DNA of 64,000 nucleotides, taken from Umezawaea sp049997955. GTDB lineage: Bacteria > Actinomycetota > Actinomycetes > Mycobacteriales > Pseudonocardiaceae. The stretch lies in the NCBI GenBank assembly GCA_049997955.1, contig JAEBDY010000017.1, positions 206,197 through 270,196 of the forward strand. The letters run 5' to 3'. Positions 26,201 through 35,190 of the stretch are shown here, piece by piece (the first letter of the stretch is position 1; every line of letters begins with the position of its first letter). A program made the translations under genes and the position numbers. The notes under the pieces are model-generated. The model worked only from the letters and a program-made list of their open reading frames with translations. It was not told the DNA's origin and searched no databases.

Positions 26201-26613
26201 CCGAAGCCGCACCCGTCCCCGAACCGGAGCCGGTGGCCGAGGTCGAGGTCGAGCAGGTAGAGGAGCAGGAGGCCCCACAGATGCAGGCGGAACCGACCGC
26301 CGAAAGCGCTTGGCAGTCCCCGGCCGACGAAGGCTGGTCCGCTGCTCAGGCACTGCTCAGCAAGACGCCAGACGCCAAGACACAAGCGGGGTTGCCCAAG
26401 CGGGTGCCCAAGGCTCAGCTTGTGCCAGGGTCAGCCGCGCCGAAGATCCCCTCGGCGCAGCAATCGCAGCGGCCCCCGCTGCCACCACGGTCGCCTGACG
26501 CGATCCGTGGACGGATGTCGAGTCTTCAGCAGGGCGTCCGACGAGGGCGACACGCGTTGATCGACGCTTACGCTGGTGACCAGTCGAGCCGGCAAGACGA
26601 GGAGCAGGAGTGA
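23284..26613 (+). CDS. cvnA: Conservon sensor kinase with NIT domain (CvnA-like)
   Basis: This 1109-residue protein is the sensor of a conservon. Order: TM1 (about 39-56), an extracellular nitrate/nitrite-sensing (NIT)-type helical domain (60-335), TM2 (SGLVLAALLLALAMALFVARSIL, about 341-363), a HAMP-like linker, a helical region with FELDHLATRMRRNSENLLVLSG, and a HATPase domain with N box LIAELLDNATAFSD (about 550-563) and G1 box DRGVGM (590-595). A disordered, proline-rich tail of about 440 residues follows. CvnA proteins sense a signal and act with CvnB-D rather than a response regulator. The GTG start fits the short N terminus before TM1. The CvnB start overlaps its stop. Confidence 0.9.
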   Translation: MTESTGSGKTDVPQNSAADAQSARTSSFRLRNWRLRTKLFAVLLIPTVAALALGGLRVQSDLQSATDFNQLANEVQLESSVADLVQQLQRERDLSVSHVASGKQIDRVVLDRQLRRVNDTLDALQTKITELSGDLDAEEADRFRRAAEQLKRLNSLRNAVRDTAYPSDAVLRTYSESVESLLDLGEQAIAGINDPELVRLHLATNAIARIKEQESRKRGILLDVFQRKDFPAGQQRLLLAANAELEAARNDFRKSASPDQAKIYDDTVTGLIVDTANDMQESALNLAATNSSLQSLSPERWDIASTLTVNLTRDVENLLLEQLQNRTDEKTGAARAAAFRDSGLVLAALLLALAMALFVARSILTPLRILRRTALAVADHGLPEAVEKILADPNPQLAAQNAIAPVPITTREEVGQVARAFDAVHGEAVRLAAQQALLRDNVNAMFVNLSRRSQALVERQLNLIDRLEQDEQDPDQLASLFELDHLATRMRRNSENLLVLSGTDLSRRLTRPVPAAEVLGAAVSEVEQYARVQVGQTPELTVQGRAVNDLVHLIAELLDNATAFSDPVTKVTVRTARTRKGELAIEIQDRGVGMAEQDIVDANERLADPPDVDVAVSRRMGLYVVARLAKRHDIKVRLRVNEDIEGGTTALVVVPGTLVAQPGEAPAPMGGPTEALPDYNPAQRASGIAGAFSGSPRFDDDGGNSFPSQGGGFPSQGGGTGDTGFHSAGSLTNTGGFPSQEFSPTGSFPAPDLNMPVSFVRGDSVPEPNAVPAFGVTRSDDDSGVWMPMSGDQAPSEKVWPEHANAHDPGPSTGEQTLFTAYEDRHEDASAPIQSGYETTRFEPVVPRAAVAEPEPERRNGNTPARKEVDHDLDAPTERLPIYEAVLSQWFQAVGSETSAAKAQAVPAAEHHEPARTPEPESEPVVAEREEVALPTRKPKPVPAVAPTTTEVSVPSRLDGLSASGLPKRAPRPEAAPVPEPEPVAEVEVEQVEEQEAPQMQAEPTAESAWQSPADEGWSAAQALLSKTPDAKTQAGLPKRVPKAQLVPGSAAPKIPSAQQSQRPPLPPRSPDAIRGRMSSLQQGVRRGRHALIDAYAGDQSSRQDEEQE

Positions 26614-27029
26614 CGACCGCAGCTCAGCCAGGCAGCTTTGGTTGGCTAATCACCGACTTCGTGCGCCGGGTACCCGGTGTTGCGCACGCCGTTGTCGTGT
26701 CGGCGGACGGGCTTCTGCTCGCCGGCTCGCAAGGACTGCCACGTGATCGGGCCGAACAGCTTTCGGCGGTGGCATCCGGTCTGGTCAGCCTCACCGCTGG
26801 TGCGGCTCGCTGCTTCGAGGCCGGTGGCGTGAACCAGACCGTGGTCGAGATGGAACGGGGTTACCTGTTCCTGATGTCCATCAGCGACGGGTCGTGCCTC
26901 GCCGTACTCGCCGCGCCCAACTGCGACATCGGTCTCGTCGCGTACGAGATGACCTTGTTGGTCGAAAGAGTTGGACAGCAACTCACCCCGGAGCTGCGCG
27001 CTCAGCTCCAGGGCGTGGTAAGGCGGTAG
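26610..27029 (+). CDS. cvnB: Roadblock/LC7 domain protein (CvnB-like)
   Basis: This is a 139-residue roadblock/LC7 (MglB-like) protein, essentially one domain: FGWLITDFVRRVPGVAHAVVVSADGLLLAGSQGLP is the diagnostic opening, and GYLFLMSISDGSCLAVLAAPNCDIGLVAYEM the core strand-helix block. In conservons CvnB is thought to regulate the partner GTPase CvnD, as MglB does for MglA. GTG overlaps the sensor-kinase stop by four bases, ensuring coupled synthesis. Length is standard for the family. Confidence 0.93.
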   Translation: MTTAAQPGSFGWLITDFVRRVPGVAHAVVVSADGLLLAGSQGLPRDRAEQLSAVASGLVSLTAGAARCFEAGGVNQTVVEMERGYLFLMSISDGSCLAVLAAPNCDIGLVAYEMTLLVERVGQQLTPELRAQLQGVVRR

Positions 27030-27058
27030 ACCTCATGAGAGCGTGGGGGTGAGCGGAG

Positions 27059-27838
27059 ATGGCTGAGAGATCGGGCGCTCACGGACGTCGCTTCGGTAGC
27101 GGTTTCAACTACCAGGAGTGGGCGGTCGGGGGCTTCCAGTTCTCGGATCCGGACGCCGCAGACCCCGCGCCGGATGAGGAACCCGAAGAGGATGCAGTGC
27201 CCAGCGTCAAACCGGTTGTCCGGCGGAAGCGCGGGCGTCCGAAACGCGAGAGCGCGGAGATCGATGGCACAGGGCAGGGGCTAGACGACATGTCTCAGCG
27301 TGAGGTTGACGACTCGTCGTACGACTACGACGACGTGCCGAACCGTTTCGACATCGACGGGTACGGAAGTGGTCTGTTCGGAGGACCGGGCGCTGATCTC
27401 TTCGGTGCCCACAACCTGCCTGACAGCGTTCCGGAACAACTGCCGTACACGACCGGCCAGCAGCCGATCGTGAGACGGGAGGAGAACCCGGCGGCCGAAT
27501 CGGGATCACTGGTCCGTCCGTACACCCGGACCGGTGGCCGCACGAGGCCGGACTACGATCTGGCCATCGAGGCACTGGTGTCCACCAGTGACCGCGGGTT
27601 GGAACGTGACGCGGCGGTGCTACCGGAACACCGGTCGATTTGCGGGATTTGCACGGACACCCGGTCCGTCGCCGAAGTCGCCGCACACCTCCGACTGCCG
27701 TTGGGCGTCGTGCGGGTGCTGATCGGGGACATGGCCAGCATGGGTTTGGTTTTGATTCACCAGGGTGGTCTGGTCGTGGGAGACCGACCTTCCATTGACT
27801 TCCTTGAGAGGGTGCTCAGTGGGCTTCGCAGGCTCTAG
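27059..27838 (+). CDS. cvnC: DUF742 protein (CvnC-like)
   Basis: This 259-residue protein has a C-terminal DUF742 domain (about 160-259: RTRPDYDLAIEALVST, then RSVAEVAAHLRLPLGVVRVLIGDMASMGLVLIH), which resembles a winged helix-turn-helix. It is preceded by a long acidic, disordered N-terminal region with a basic RRKRGRPKRE patch at about residues 56-65. CvnC is the third conservon component; its biochemical role is not established. The N-terminal extension is longer than that of the shortest CvnC proteins, which are about 120 residues. ATG is preceded by GAGCGGAG. The gene end overlaps the GTPase start by 20 bases. Confidence 0.9.
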   Translation: MAERSGAHGRRFGSGFNYQEWAVGGFQFSDPDAADPAPDEEPEEDAVPSVKPVVRRKRGRPKRESAEIDGTGQGLDDMSQREVDDSSYDYDDVPNRFDIDGYGSGLFGGPGADLFGAHNLPDSVPEQLPYTTGQQPIVRREENPAAESGSLVRPYTRTGGRTRPDYDLAIEALVSTSDRGLERDAAVLPEHRSICGICTDTRSVAEVAAHLRLPLGVVRVLIGDMASMGLVLIHQGGLVVGDRPSIDFLERVLSGLRRL

Positions 27839-28424
27839 TCCCCAGGGCGCCGAGGGCGCACGGAAGCCGACGACCTCCGCGAAGATCGTGGTCGCGGGTG
27901 GCTTCGGCGTGGGCAAGACGACCTTCGTCGGCTCGGTGTCCGAGATCGTGCCGTTGACCACCGAGGCGGTGATGACCGAAGCCAGCGCGGGTGTGGACGA
28001 CCTGTCGGCGACGCCGAACAAGGTCACCACCACCGTCGCGATGGACTTCGGACGCGTCTCCCTGGACAGCGACCTGATCCTGTACCTGTTCGGTACGCCG
28101 GGTCAGCACCGGTTCTGGTTCATGTGGGACGACCTGGTCCGTGGCGCCATCGGCGCCATCGTCCTGGTCGACACCAGGAGGTTGGCCGACGCCTTCGCGT
28201 CGATCGACTTCTTCGACGACAGGCAGCTGCCGTACGTCGTCGGCGTGAACTGCTTCGACGGGTTGCTGCACCACCGCATCGAAGACGTGCGGGAGGCGCT
28301 GACGATCGACCAGTCCGTGCCGATAGTGACTTGCGACGCGCGCAATCGGCAGTCGACCAAGCAGACGTTGATCACGCTGGTCGAGCACGCCATGCGCCAG
28401 TGGATGTCCGTCCGCGCGGGCTGA
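27819..28424 (+). CDS. cvnD: Small GTPase of the conservon (CvnD-like)
   Basis: This 201-residue Ras-like GTPase/ATP-binding protein has Walker A GGFGVGKT at 27-34 and a G3-like FGTPGQHRF at 91-99. It is the MglA/CvnD effector whose nucleotide state is thought to be set by CvnB. The GTG start lies 20 bases inside cvnC and was chosen because it places the P-loop at the usual distance and matches the family start MGFAGS. A strong terminator follows 17 bases after the stop, closing the four-gene operon. Confidence 0.93.
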   Translation: MGFAGSSPQGAEGARKPTTSAKIVVAGGFGVGKTTFVGSVSEIVPLTTEAVMTEASAGVDDLSATPNKVTTTVAMDFGRVSLDSDLILYLFGTPGQHRFWFMWDDLVRGAIGAIVLVDTRRLADAFASIDFFDDRQLPYVVGVNCFDGLLHHRIEDVREALTIDQSVPIVTCDARNRQSTKQTLITLVEHAMRQWMSVRAG

Positions 28425-28441
28425 TCCAACGCCGTCCGGAA

Positions 28442-28486
28442 GCCTGGTGCGACCCCTCAGTCCAGAGGGGATGCACCAGGCCTTTT
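28442..28486 (+). terminator. Rho-independent terminator of the conservon operon
   Basis: Arms GCCTGGTGC and GCACCAGGC enclose a second pairing of CCCCTC with GAGGGG and are followed by CTTTT. The hairpin sits just after cvnD and just before the convergent helicase-associated gene, and could stop transcription from both sides. Confidence 0.88.
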
Positions 28487-28539
28487 GGCGTGCGCTGGGA
28501 AGGCCTGAGCCTGCTGGGCCTCCGTGACGCGGCGGCTGA

Positions 28540-30795
28540 TCAGTCCTCGACCAGCGCCGCCGACGTGATGCGGTGCAGCGGGAACCGGCGGACCTCGCCG
28601 TAGCTGAGGTCGTAGCCCTCCAGCACGCCGCCGCCGACGACCTGCGGCTTGATCACCCGTGTCGCCGCCGTGCCGTGGGAGTCGACCAGGTCCACCAGCA
28701 CGCTCCGGCCTTCCCGCGCGGCTCGCTGGAGCAGGTCCACCGTGGCCGAGGGGCCGTTGCCGTGGTTCGCGGGCACGGTCACGCGCTCGCCGCGCTGGGT
28801 CGACCTGGCCCGGTCGCCCGCCTTCACCAGCCGCACCAGCTCCACCAGCTGGTCCTCGCTCGGCGTCGGCACGTGGACCGCGCGGCGGGCGGTGCGCGCC
28901 TTGCCGGGGATGCGCCGACCGCTGACCCTCAGGTCCAGCACCCGGCCGTCCGGGCCTTCGGCGGCGGGCGCGAAGCCCGCGCCCCGCAGGCCGTCCAGCA
29001 CCTCGGCCAGGGCCAGCGGGCTGACCAGGACGGTCGGGGCGATCTTGCGCAGGTCCAGCGCGTCCGCGGCGGGGTGCGCCATGACCTCGGTGAGCAGCAC
29101 CGGGTCGTCGCAGCGCAGGAACGAGCCCGCCGCGCCGCCGCGCAGCCTGCCGTGCTTGCGGGCCGCGTCGTCGATCAGGTACGTCAGCGACTGGGGGATC
29201 GGGGTCCGCGACCCCTTGCGGAACAGCTCGTGCAGGTCGGACGCCGTCTTGCCCGCGTCGAACGCGCGGCGCACCGAGCTGTCGCCGACCCGGTAGACGG
29301 TGGCGCCGCCCGCCGACTCGACGTCGGCCACCAGCGCCAGGTCGTCGGCCAGTTCCGGCTCCAGCCTGCCGGGGGCGATCACGGTCAGGTCGGCCTGCAC
29401 CAGGAAGTGGTCGACGGGTGCGGGCAGCGAGTCGGTCAGCTCCTTCGACGCCAGCGCGGGCCCCTCGGTGAGCAGCACCTTGCCCGCCGAGGTGATCGCG
29501 CCCCGCGACAGCACGGCCAGGGCGGTGCCCTCCGTGAGCGTCCAGCGGACCAGGTCGTCGCGCAGCCTGCCGCCGCGGCGGGGGGCCCGCCACGCCAGCA
29601 CGGTCGCCAGCTCGCCCGCGTCGGTCACCGTCGTGCCCGGCGCCAGACCGGCCAGCGCCTCCAGGACCCGGCGGCGGTCGCGCGGGGCGTTGGGGCGGTT
29701 CAGCTCGGCGGACAGCGGGTTGAGCAGCCGCTCCTTCTCGTCGCGCTGCCCGATCAGGCCGGGCAGGCGGGGGAGTTCGAGCCACGCCTGCGCCAGCGTC
29801 GACCAGCGGACCTCCGGCGTCGCGGTCAGCCAGCCGTCCGCCAGCGCCGTCGGCACCCACTCCGGGTCCACGCCCTCGCTGTCGGCGATCAGCCCCGCGG
29901 CCACGGCCACCTCGATCAGCAGCGAGGCGCGGGCTTCGTCGACCTCCAGGTCCTTGGCGATCCGGCGCATCTCCCGCACGCCGAGGCCGCCGGTGCGCAG
30001 CACGGCGGGCGGGTCCTCCGACCAGGCGTTGATAAGGGATTCGGTGTGGCGCAACAGCTCCAGCGCCTCACCGCCGCCGGTCTCGTCCACGACGGACGCG
30101 TCCAGCGCGGTCGTGCGCAGCACGGGCTCGGTGACCTGGAGCGGGCCGAGCGGCCGGTCGCCGCGCACGGCCAGACCCACCTCGCGCGGCAGTTCCACGG
30201 TCTTGCCGTCGCGGCGGATCAGCAGGCCCCTGGCGAGCAGCTTCTGGATCGGCGTCCTGGCCTGCGCCAGCGGGACCACGAGCGCGGCGTCCTTGGTCTG
30301 GCCGATCGGCGGACCGTCGGCCAACGTCTTGAGCACCCGGCGCTCGTCCTCGCCGAGGGCGTCCAGGTCGGGGTTCGCCAGCTCCGGCACCGATCGGCCG
30401 AGGCCGCCGGGGAACGCGGCGACCGCGTCCCGGCTCGCGGGCGGCGTCGAGAGGGCGTCGTCCGGACCCCACAGCAGGGCCCGGCCGCGCAGCGCCGCGA
30501 TCGTCTGCTTCAACGGCCGCGCCTTGACCTCCTTGCCCAGGAGCCCGGCCAGCTCGGACAGGGGCACGGGGTGCTGGTCGGCGTCCAGCACGAGCAGGGC
30601 TTCGAGGACGGTCAGCGTGAACGTGTCCAGGTCCTCGCACGCCCGCGACACCGACGCGCGGGTCGCGATCCGGGCCGCCAGCACGGCCGTGTCGGCGGGA
30701 ACCGGGGTCGCGAGGTCCGGCCGGGCGCGCAGCAGCGCCACGAGCACGGTGTCGTCCTGTGCGCGCAGCCAGTCGGCCAAAGTGGTGCCGGACAT
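28540..30795 (-). CDS. Helicase-associated protein (Rv0862c-like)
   Basis: This 751-residue protein is of the actinobacterial helicase-C-associated family. It begins MSGTTLADWLRAQDDTVLVA and has several winged-helix-like segments (ELAGLLGKEVKARPLKQTIAAL near 85-105), a central region with FLVQADLTVIAPGRLEPEL, and the C-terminal TVDLLQRAAREGRSVLVDLVDSHG. It has no Walker motif of its own. Family members are found beside XPB helicases, and in M. tuberculosis Rv0862c is next to the XPB gene. Here that pair is split by the inserted tandem paralogs and conservon. A start ten codons upstream is possible. Convergent with cvnD. Confidence 0.85.
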   Translation of the reverse strand: MSGTTLADWLRAQDDTVLVALLRARPDLATPVPADTAVLAARIATRASVSRACEDLDTFTLTVLEALLVLDADQHPVPLSELAGLLGKEVKARPLKQTIAALRGRALLWGPDDALSTPPASRDAVAAFPGGLGRSVPELANPDLDALGEDERRVLKTLADGPPIGQTKDAALVVPLAQARTPIQKLLARGLLIRRDGKTVELPREVGLAVRGDRPLGPLQVTEPVLRTTALDASVVDETGGGEALELLRHTESLINAWSEDPPAVLRTGGLGVREMRRIAKDLEVDEARASLLIEVAVAAGLIADSEGVDPEWVPTALADGWLTATPEVRWSTLAQAWLELPRLPGLIGQRDEKERLLNPLSAELNRPNAPRDRRRVLEALAGLAPGTTVTDAGELATVLAWRAPRRGGRLRDDLVRWTLTEGTALAVLSRGAITSAGKVLLTEGPALASKELTDSLPAPVDHFLVQADLTVIAPGRLEPELADDLALVADVESAGGATVYRVGDSSVRRAFDAGKTASDLHELFRKGSRTPIPQSLTYLIDDAARKHGRLRGGAAGSFLRCDDPVLLTEVMAHPAADALDLRKIAPTVLVSPLALAEVLDGLRGAGFAPAAEGPDGRVLDLRVSGRRIPGKARTARRAVHVPTPSEDQLVELVRLVKAGDRARSTQRGERVTVPANHGNGPSATVDLLQRAAREGRSVLVDLVDSHGTAATRVIKPQVVGGGVLEGYDLSYGEVRRFPLHRITSAALVED

Positions 30796-30867
30796 CTGCA
30801 CCACGGTATATGTGCACGGCCGCATCGGGCACACTTGTCCCGACCTAGGCACCACCGAGGAGGAATC

Positions 30868-31053
30868 GTGGCGAAGGCCGCACGCCCTGAGCGCATTGAC
30901 CCGCACTGGCCCGTCGTGCCCGAGGGCGAGCACGTGGTCAGCGAACTCGCCAGCGACAGCCAGGGCGCGCAGTCGCCCTTCGGGCAGATGCCCTTCCCGC
31001 TGGCGCCGGAGGACCTGCCGTACCGGCACCCGGTGACCGAGATCAACAGGTAG
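30868..31053 (+). CDS. Small conserved actinobacterial protein (Rv0863 position)
   Basis: This 61-residue protein has the sequence start MAKAARPERIDPHWPVVPEG and the later block PFGQMPFPLAPEDLPYRHPV. A strong ribosome-binding site GAGGAGGA lies four bases before the GTG. It occupies the position of M. tuberculosis Rv0863, between the helicase-associated gene and the moa genes. The acidic, proline-rich composition with no membrane segment suggests a small soluble or partly disordered protein. Function unknown. Confidence 0.75.
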   Translation: MAKAARPERIDPHWPVVPEGEHVVSELASDSQGAQSPFGQMPFPLAPEDLPYRHPVTEINR

Positions 31054-31173
31054 TCCCCGACGTCGGCCGCCGCTCCGCGGAGCGGCGGCCACTTCGTCGA
31101 GTCGCGCGAGTTCCGCAATTGGTCGGCGACTACCCTCGACTCCCGCGTGGGCAGTACTGATGTGGGAGGTTCG

Positions 31174-32565
<1,392 letters not shown>

Positions 32566-32581
32566 GAATAAGGTCAGTGGC

Positions 32582-33064
32582 ATGACCAAGCAGTTCACCC
32601 ACCTGGACTCCAGCGGCGCGGCGCGCATGGTCGACGTCTCCGGCAAGGAACCCACCACCAGGACAGCGGTGGCGACCGGGGTGGTGCACACGACGACCGA
32701 GGTCGTGGCACTGCTCGCCGGGGACGGCCTGCCGAAGGGCGACGCGCTCGCCACCGCCCGCATCGCGGGCATCATGGCCGCGAAGCGGACGTCGGAACTG
32801 GTACCGCTGTGCCACCCGCTCGCGCTGTCGAGCGTGAAGGTCGACCTCGTGCTGGGCGAGGCGGAGATCCGCATCTCCGCCACCGTCCGCACGACCGACC
32901 GGACCGGCGTGGAGATGGAGGCGCTGACCGCGGTGTCCGTCGCCGGGCTGACCCTGCACGACATGGTGAAGGCCGTCGACCCGTGCGCGTCCATCGACGC
33001 GGTCCGCGTGGAGCGCAAGGACGGCGGCAAGTCCGGCACCTGGATCCGCCCGGAGGGCAGATGA
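32582..33064 (+). CDS. moaC: Cyclic pyranopterin monophosphate synthase
   Basis: This 160-residue enzyme makes cPMP from the 3',8-cH2GTP produced by MoaA in molybdenum cofactor synthesis. Family motifs are ARMVDVSGKEPTTRTAVATG, AAKRTSELVPLCHPL (active-site Lys and His) and GVEMEALTAVSVAGLTLHDMVKA. Length is normal. The ATG lies inside a malic enzyme-moaC-moaB/E operon, and its stop overlaps the start of the fusion gene by four bases. The product feeds the Mo-hydroxylase encoded 22 kb upstream. Confidence 0.96.
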   Translation: MTKQFTHLDSSGAARMVDVSGKEPTTRTAVATGVVHTTTEVVALLAGDGLPKGDALATARIAGIMAAKRTSELVPLCHPLALSSVKVDLVLGEAEIRISATVRTTDRTGVEMEALTAVSVAGLTLHDMVKAVDPCASIDAVRVERKDGGKSGTWIRPEGR

Positions 33065-33987
33065 GCACCACGGCACGTGTCATCACCGCGTCCAACCGCG
33101 CCGCTTCCGGCGTGTACTCCGACCGCGGTGGTCCGCTGATCGTGGAATGGCTGCGCGGCAGGGGTTTCCAGGTCCCCGACGCGATGGTCGTCCCCGACGG
33201 CGAGCCGGTGGCCGACGCCCTGCGGCAGGCCGTGGCTGCGGAGGTGAGCGTCGTGGTCACGACCGGCGGCACCGGCATCAACCCCACCGACCGCACCCCG
33301 GAGGCCACCCGCGCGGTCCTCGACTACGAGGTGCCGGGCCTCGCGGACGCCATCCGCCAGTCCGGCTGGCCGACCGTCCCCACCGCCGTGCTCTCGCGCG
33401 GCCTTGCCGGCGTGGCGGGCCGCACCCTCGTCGTGAACCTGCCCGGCAGCACCGGCGGCGTCCGCGACGGGCTGGAGGTCCTCGGCCTCGTGCTCGACCA
33501 CGCCGTCGACCAGCTCCGCGGCGGCGACCACGTCCACGCCCACGAGAACGTCCACACCGGGCCCGCCGCCGTGCTCCGCGCGACCGTCAGCGAAGCCCCG
33601 CTGTCCGTCGAGGAGCACGCCGCGCTCGTCGAGGACGCGGGCGCGGGTGCCGTCGTCACGTTCGCCGGGGTCGTCCGCGACCACGACGGCGGCCGGTCGG
33701 TCCGCGAACTCGAGTACGTGGGCCACCCCAGCGCGGCGGACGTCGTCGCCGAGGTGGCCGCCGACATCGCGACCCGCTACTCGGGTGTCCGGGCTCTCGC
33801 GGTCTCCCACCGGGTCGGGCCGCTGGCCATCGGCGACGTGGCACTGGCCGTCGCGGTCGCCGCCGAACACCGCAAGGAGGCGTTCGCGGTGTGCTCGGAA
33901 CTGGTTGACGAGGTCAAACGACGCCTGCCGGTGTGGAAGCGCCAGGTCTTCACCGACGGCACCGACGAGTGGGTCAACTGCCCCTGA
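33061..33987 (+). CDS. Fused MoaB/Mog and MoaE molybdopterin proteins
   Basis: This 308-residue fusion has an N-terminal MoaB/Mog domain (1-155: RVITASNRAASGVYSDRGGPL and VVVTTGGTGINPTDRTPEAT, the molybdopterin-binding loop). After a short linker comes a C-terminal MoaE domain (170-308: VVTFAGVVRDHDGG, SHRVGPLAIGDVALAVAVAAEHR, and RRLPVWKRQ with the catalytic lysine). It would combine MPT synthase large subunit with MPT adenylylation. In M. tuberculosis the two domains are separate adjacent genes, mog and moaE2, so this is a lineage fusion. The ATG overlaps the moaC stop. Convergent with rpfA. Confidence 0.93.
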   Translation: MSTTARVITASNRAASGVYSDRGGPLIVEWLRGRGFQVPDAMVVPDGEPVADALRQAVAAEVSVVVTTGGTGINPTDRTPEATRAVLDYEVPGLADAIRQSGWPTVPTAVLSRGLAGVAGRTLVVNLPGSTGGVRDGLEVLGLVLDHAVDQLRGGDHVHAHENVHTGPAAVLRATVSEAPLSVEEHAALVEDAGAGAVVTFAGVVRDHDGGRSVRELEYVGHPSAADVVAEVAADIATRYSGVRALAVSHRVGPLAIGDVALAVAVAAEHRKEAFAVCSELVDEVKRRLPVWKRQVFTDGTDEWVNCP

Positions 33988-34084
33988 TCCCGTTCGAAGC
34001 CGCCCGCGTCTCGGGCGGGCGCGGGGCTCCTGGGCGTGTGGTGCGCTGTGGCGGCCGCTGCGGTGAGCATTGCCCGCCACGGGC

Positions 34085-34109
34085 CCTGGAGGCGCAGCGC
34101 GCCTCCAGG
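34085..34109. terminator. Hairpin in the moaB/E - rpfA intergenic region
   Basis: A perfect 10-bp stem (CCTGGAGGCG and CGCCTCCAGG) with a 5-base loop, about 100 bases after the moaB/E stop. There is no T-tract, so it could be a terminator of the GC-rich actinobacterial type or simply a structured spacer. Confidence 0.5.
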
Positions 34110-34228
34110 ACGAGCGAGGATCGCCGGACCCGCTGCTCGACCGCACGTGGGCGCAGCAGCGGTCCGCGTCGTGCACGACTTCGAGCGGCCTGGCTCTTCA
34201 CCGGTCCACCACTCCGACCACCGACGGC

Positions 34229-34266
34229 AGGGACCCCAACCGCTGGGGGGAGCGGGTGGGGTCCCT
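34229..34266. terminator. Bidirectional terminator between moaB/E and rpfA
   Basis: Arms AGGGACCCCAACCGCT and AGCGGGTGGGGTCCCT pair at 15 of 16 positions around a six-G loop. It lies 32 bases after the end of the minus-strand rpfA gene and downstream of the convergent moa operon. The remainder of 33988-34297 has no gene that I can support. Confidence 0.75.
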
Positions 34267-34297
34267 GGTCCGTCACTCGACCGCGGCCGAGTTGGTC

Positions 34298-34981
34298 TTA
34301 CTTCAGGGCGATCTTCAGCCCCGGCAGGATCAGGTCGGGCGACGGGACGAACTCCTTGTTGAGTTCGGCCAGCTTCGCCCAACCGCCTTCGACCTTCTGC
34401 TCGTCGGCGATCTTCGACAGGCTGTCGCCCGCCTTGACCTCGTACCCGCCGTTGGGGTTGTCCTTCGGCAGCGAGAGCACGACCGGCGCCGGGGCCTGGC
34501 GGACGGGCGCCTGAGCGGTCCGCTGCTGGGACGGCGCGGGGGCGGCCTTCTGCTGCTGCTTGGCCGGAGCCTGGGCCTGGGCCGGGGCTGCCGCGACGGG
34601 GGCACCGCCACCGCCGAGACCCTTCGGACCACAGGAGGGCCATGCGCCGATGCCCTGCGACTGGAGCACGTTCTCGGCGACGCGGATCTGCTCTTCACGC
34701 GACGCGTTGGCGGCCGAGCCGGACCCTCCGTTGGAGGACCACGTGCTGGGCGAGAACTGCAGGCCACCGTAGTAGCCGTTGCCGGTGTTGATGCTCCAGT
34801 TGCCACCGCTCTCGCACTGCGCGACAGCGTCCCAGTTCACGTTGCCCTGGGCCTGGGCGGTTCCTGCGGCGATGCTGAGCGGCGCACCAACGATGATGCC
34901 TGCCACTGCCACCTTGGCGATGCTGCGAGCGGTACTGGACAGCCGGCGGTGCTTGCCTCGGTTAGAAATCATTTTCCTCAC
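34298..34981 (-). CDS. rpfA: Resuscitation-promoting factor (RpfA-like) with LysM domain
   Basis: This 227-residue secreted cell-wall hydrolase has a signal peptide with cleavage after AQA (about residue 45) and an Rpf lysozyme-like domain (46-120: VNWDAVAQCESGGNWSINTGNG, YGGLQFSPSTW). Catalytic Glu57 and a Cys56-Cys117 disulfide are as in the family. A Pro/Ala/Gln-rich linker leads to a C-terminal LysM domain (about 178-227: YEVKAGDSLSKIADEQ) that binds peptidoglycan. Rpf proteins promote regrowth from dormancy. It sits between moaE and moaD as in M. tuberculosis. A structured leader and a CRP-like site lie upstream. Confidence 0.94.
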   Translation of the reverse strand: MRKMISNRGKHRRLSSTARSIAKVAVAGIIVGAPLSIAAGTAQAQGNVNWDAVAQCESGGNWSINTGNGYYGGLQFSPSTWSSNGGSGSAANASREEQIRVAENVLQSQGIGAWPSCGPKGLGGGGAPVAAAPAQAQAPAKQQQKAAPAPSQQRTAQAPVRQAPAPVVLSLPKDNPNGGYEVKAGDSLSKIADEQKVEGGWAKLAELNKEFVPSPDLILPGLKIALK

Positions 34982-35145
34982 GGTCCACCAGCACCTGCAA
35001 GAGGAACTCGGGTTCGGGCCCGGTCATGTTCCTCAGCCCCTGTCCGGCGGGATTTCTCGCTCGGGGTTGTGTGCCGGGAGTCCGCTGGACAGGGCTCGGT
35101 ACTCGGTCTCCCGGTGTAGCTGGTGACTGGTTCGGGCCAGTCGAT
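34982..35145 (-). ncRNA. Structured rpfA leader, candidate c-di-AMP-type riboswitch (unproven)
   Basis: On the minus strand the region begins TCGCTAATC followed by a perfect hairpin (GACTGG, loop, CCAGTC), then a long stem whose arms are CCCTGTCC and GGACAGGG (35087-35094 with 35038-35045 on the plus strand) enclosing a further GGGATTTC/CGAGC-rich structure. Actinobacterial rpf genes are commonly preceded by ydaO-class c-di-AMP riboswitches, and the opening TCGCTAATC resembles that class. The other conserved blocks of the class are not clearly present, so the identification is tentative; the secondary structure itself is visible. Confidence 0.35.
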
Positions 35146-35190
35146 TAGCGACCGTACGTAACCGGCGGCAGGATGCAAATCGATACCCTG

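Noticed and set aside
28573..31053. 826-codon plus-strand frame opposite the helicase-associated gene
   Set aside because: Only its last 61 codons are supported as a real gene by a ribosome-binding site; the rest is antisense to the minus-strand gene.
33988..34030. TTCGAA-containing segment as part of a tRNA T-loop
   Set aside because: No acceptor, D-arm or anticodon stems can be formed around it. No tRNA was recognised anywhere in the window.
34982..35145. Confident call of a ydaO c-di-AMP riboswitch
   Set aside because: The start and stems resemble the class, but the GGGGGACC and GGGGTGAATC-type blocks could not be found, so it is kept only as a tentative feature.
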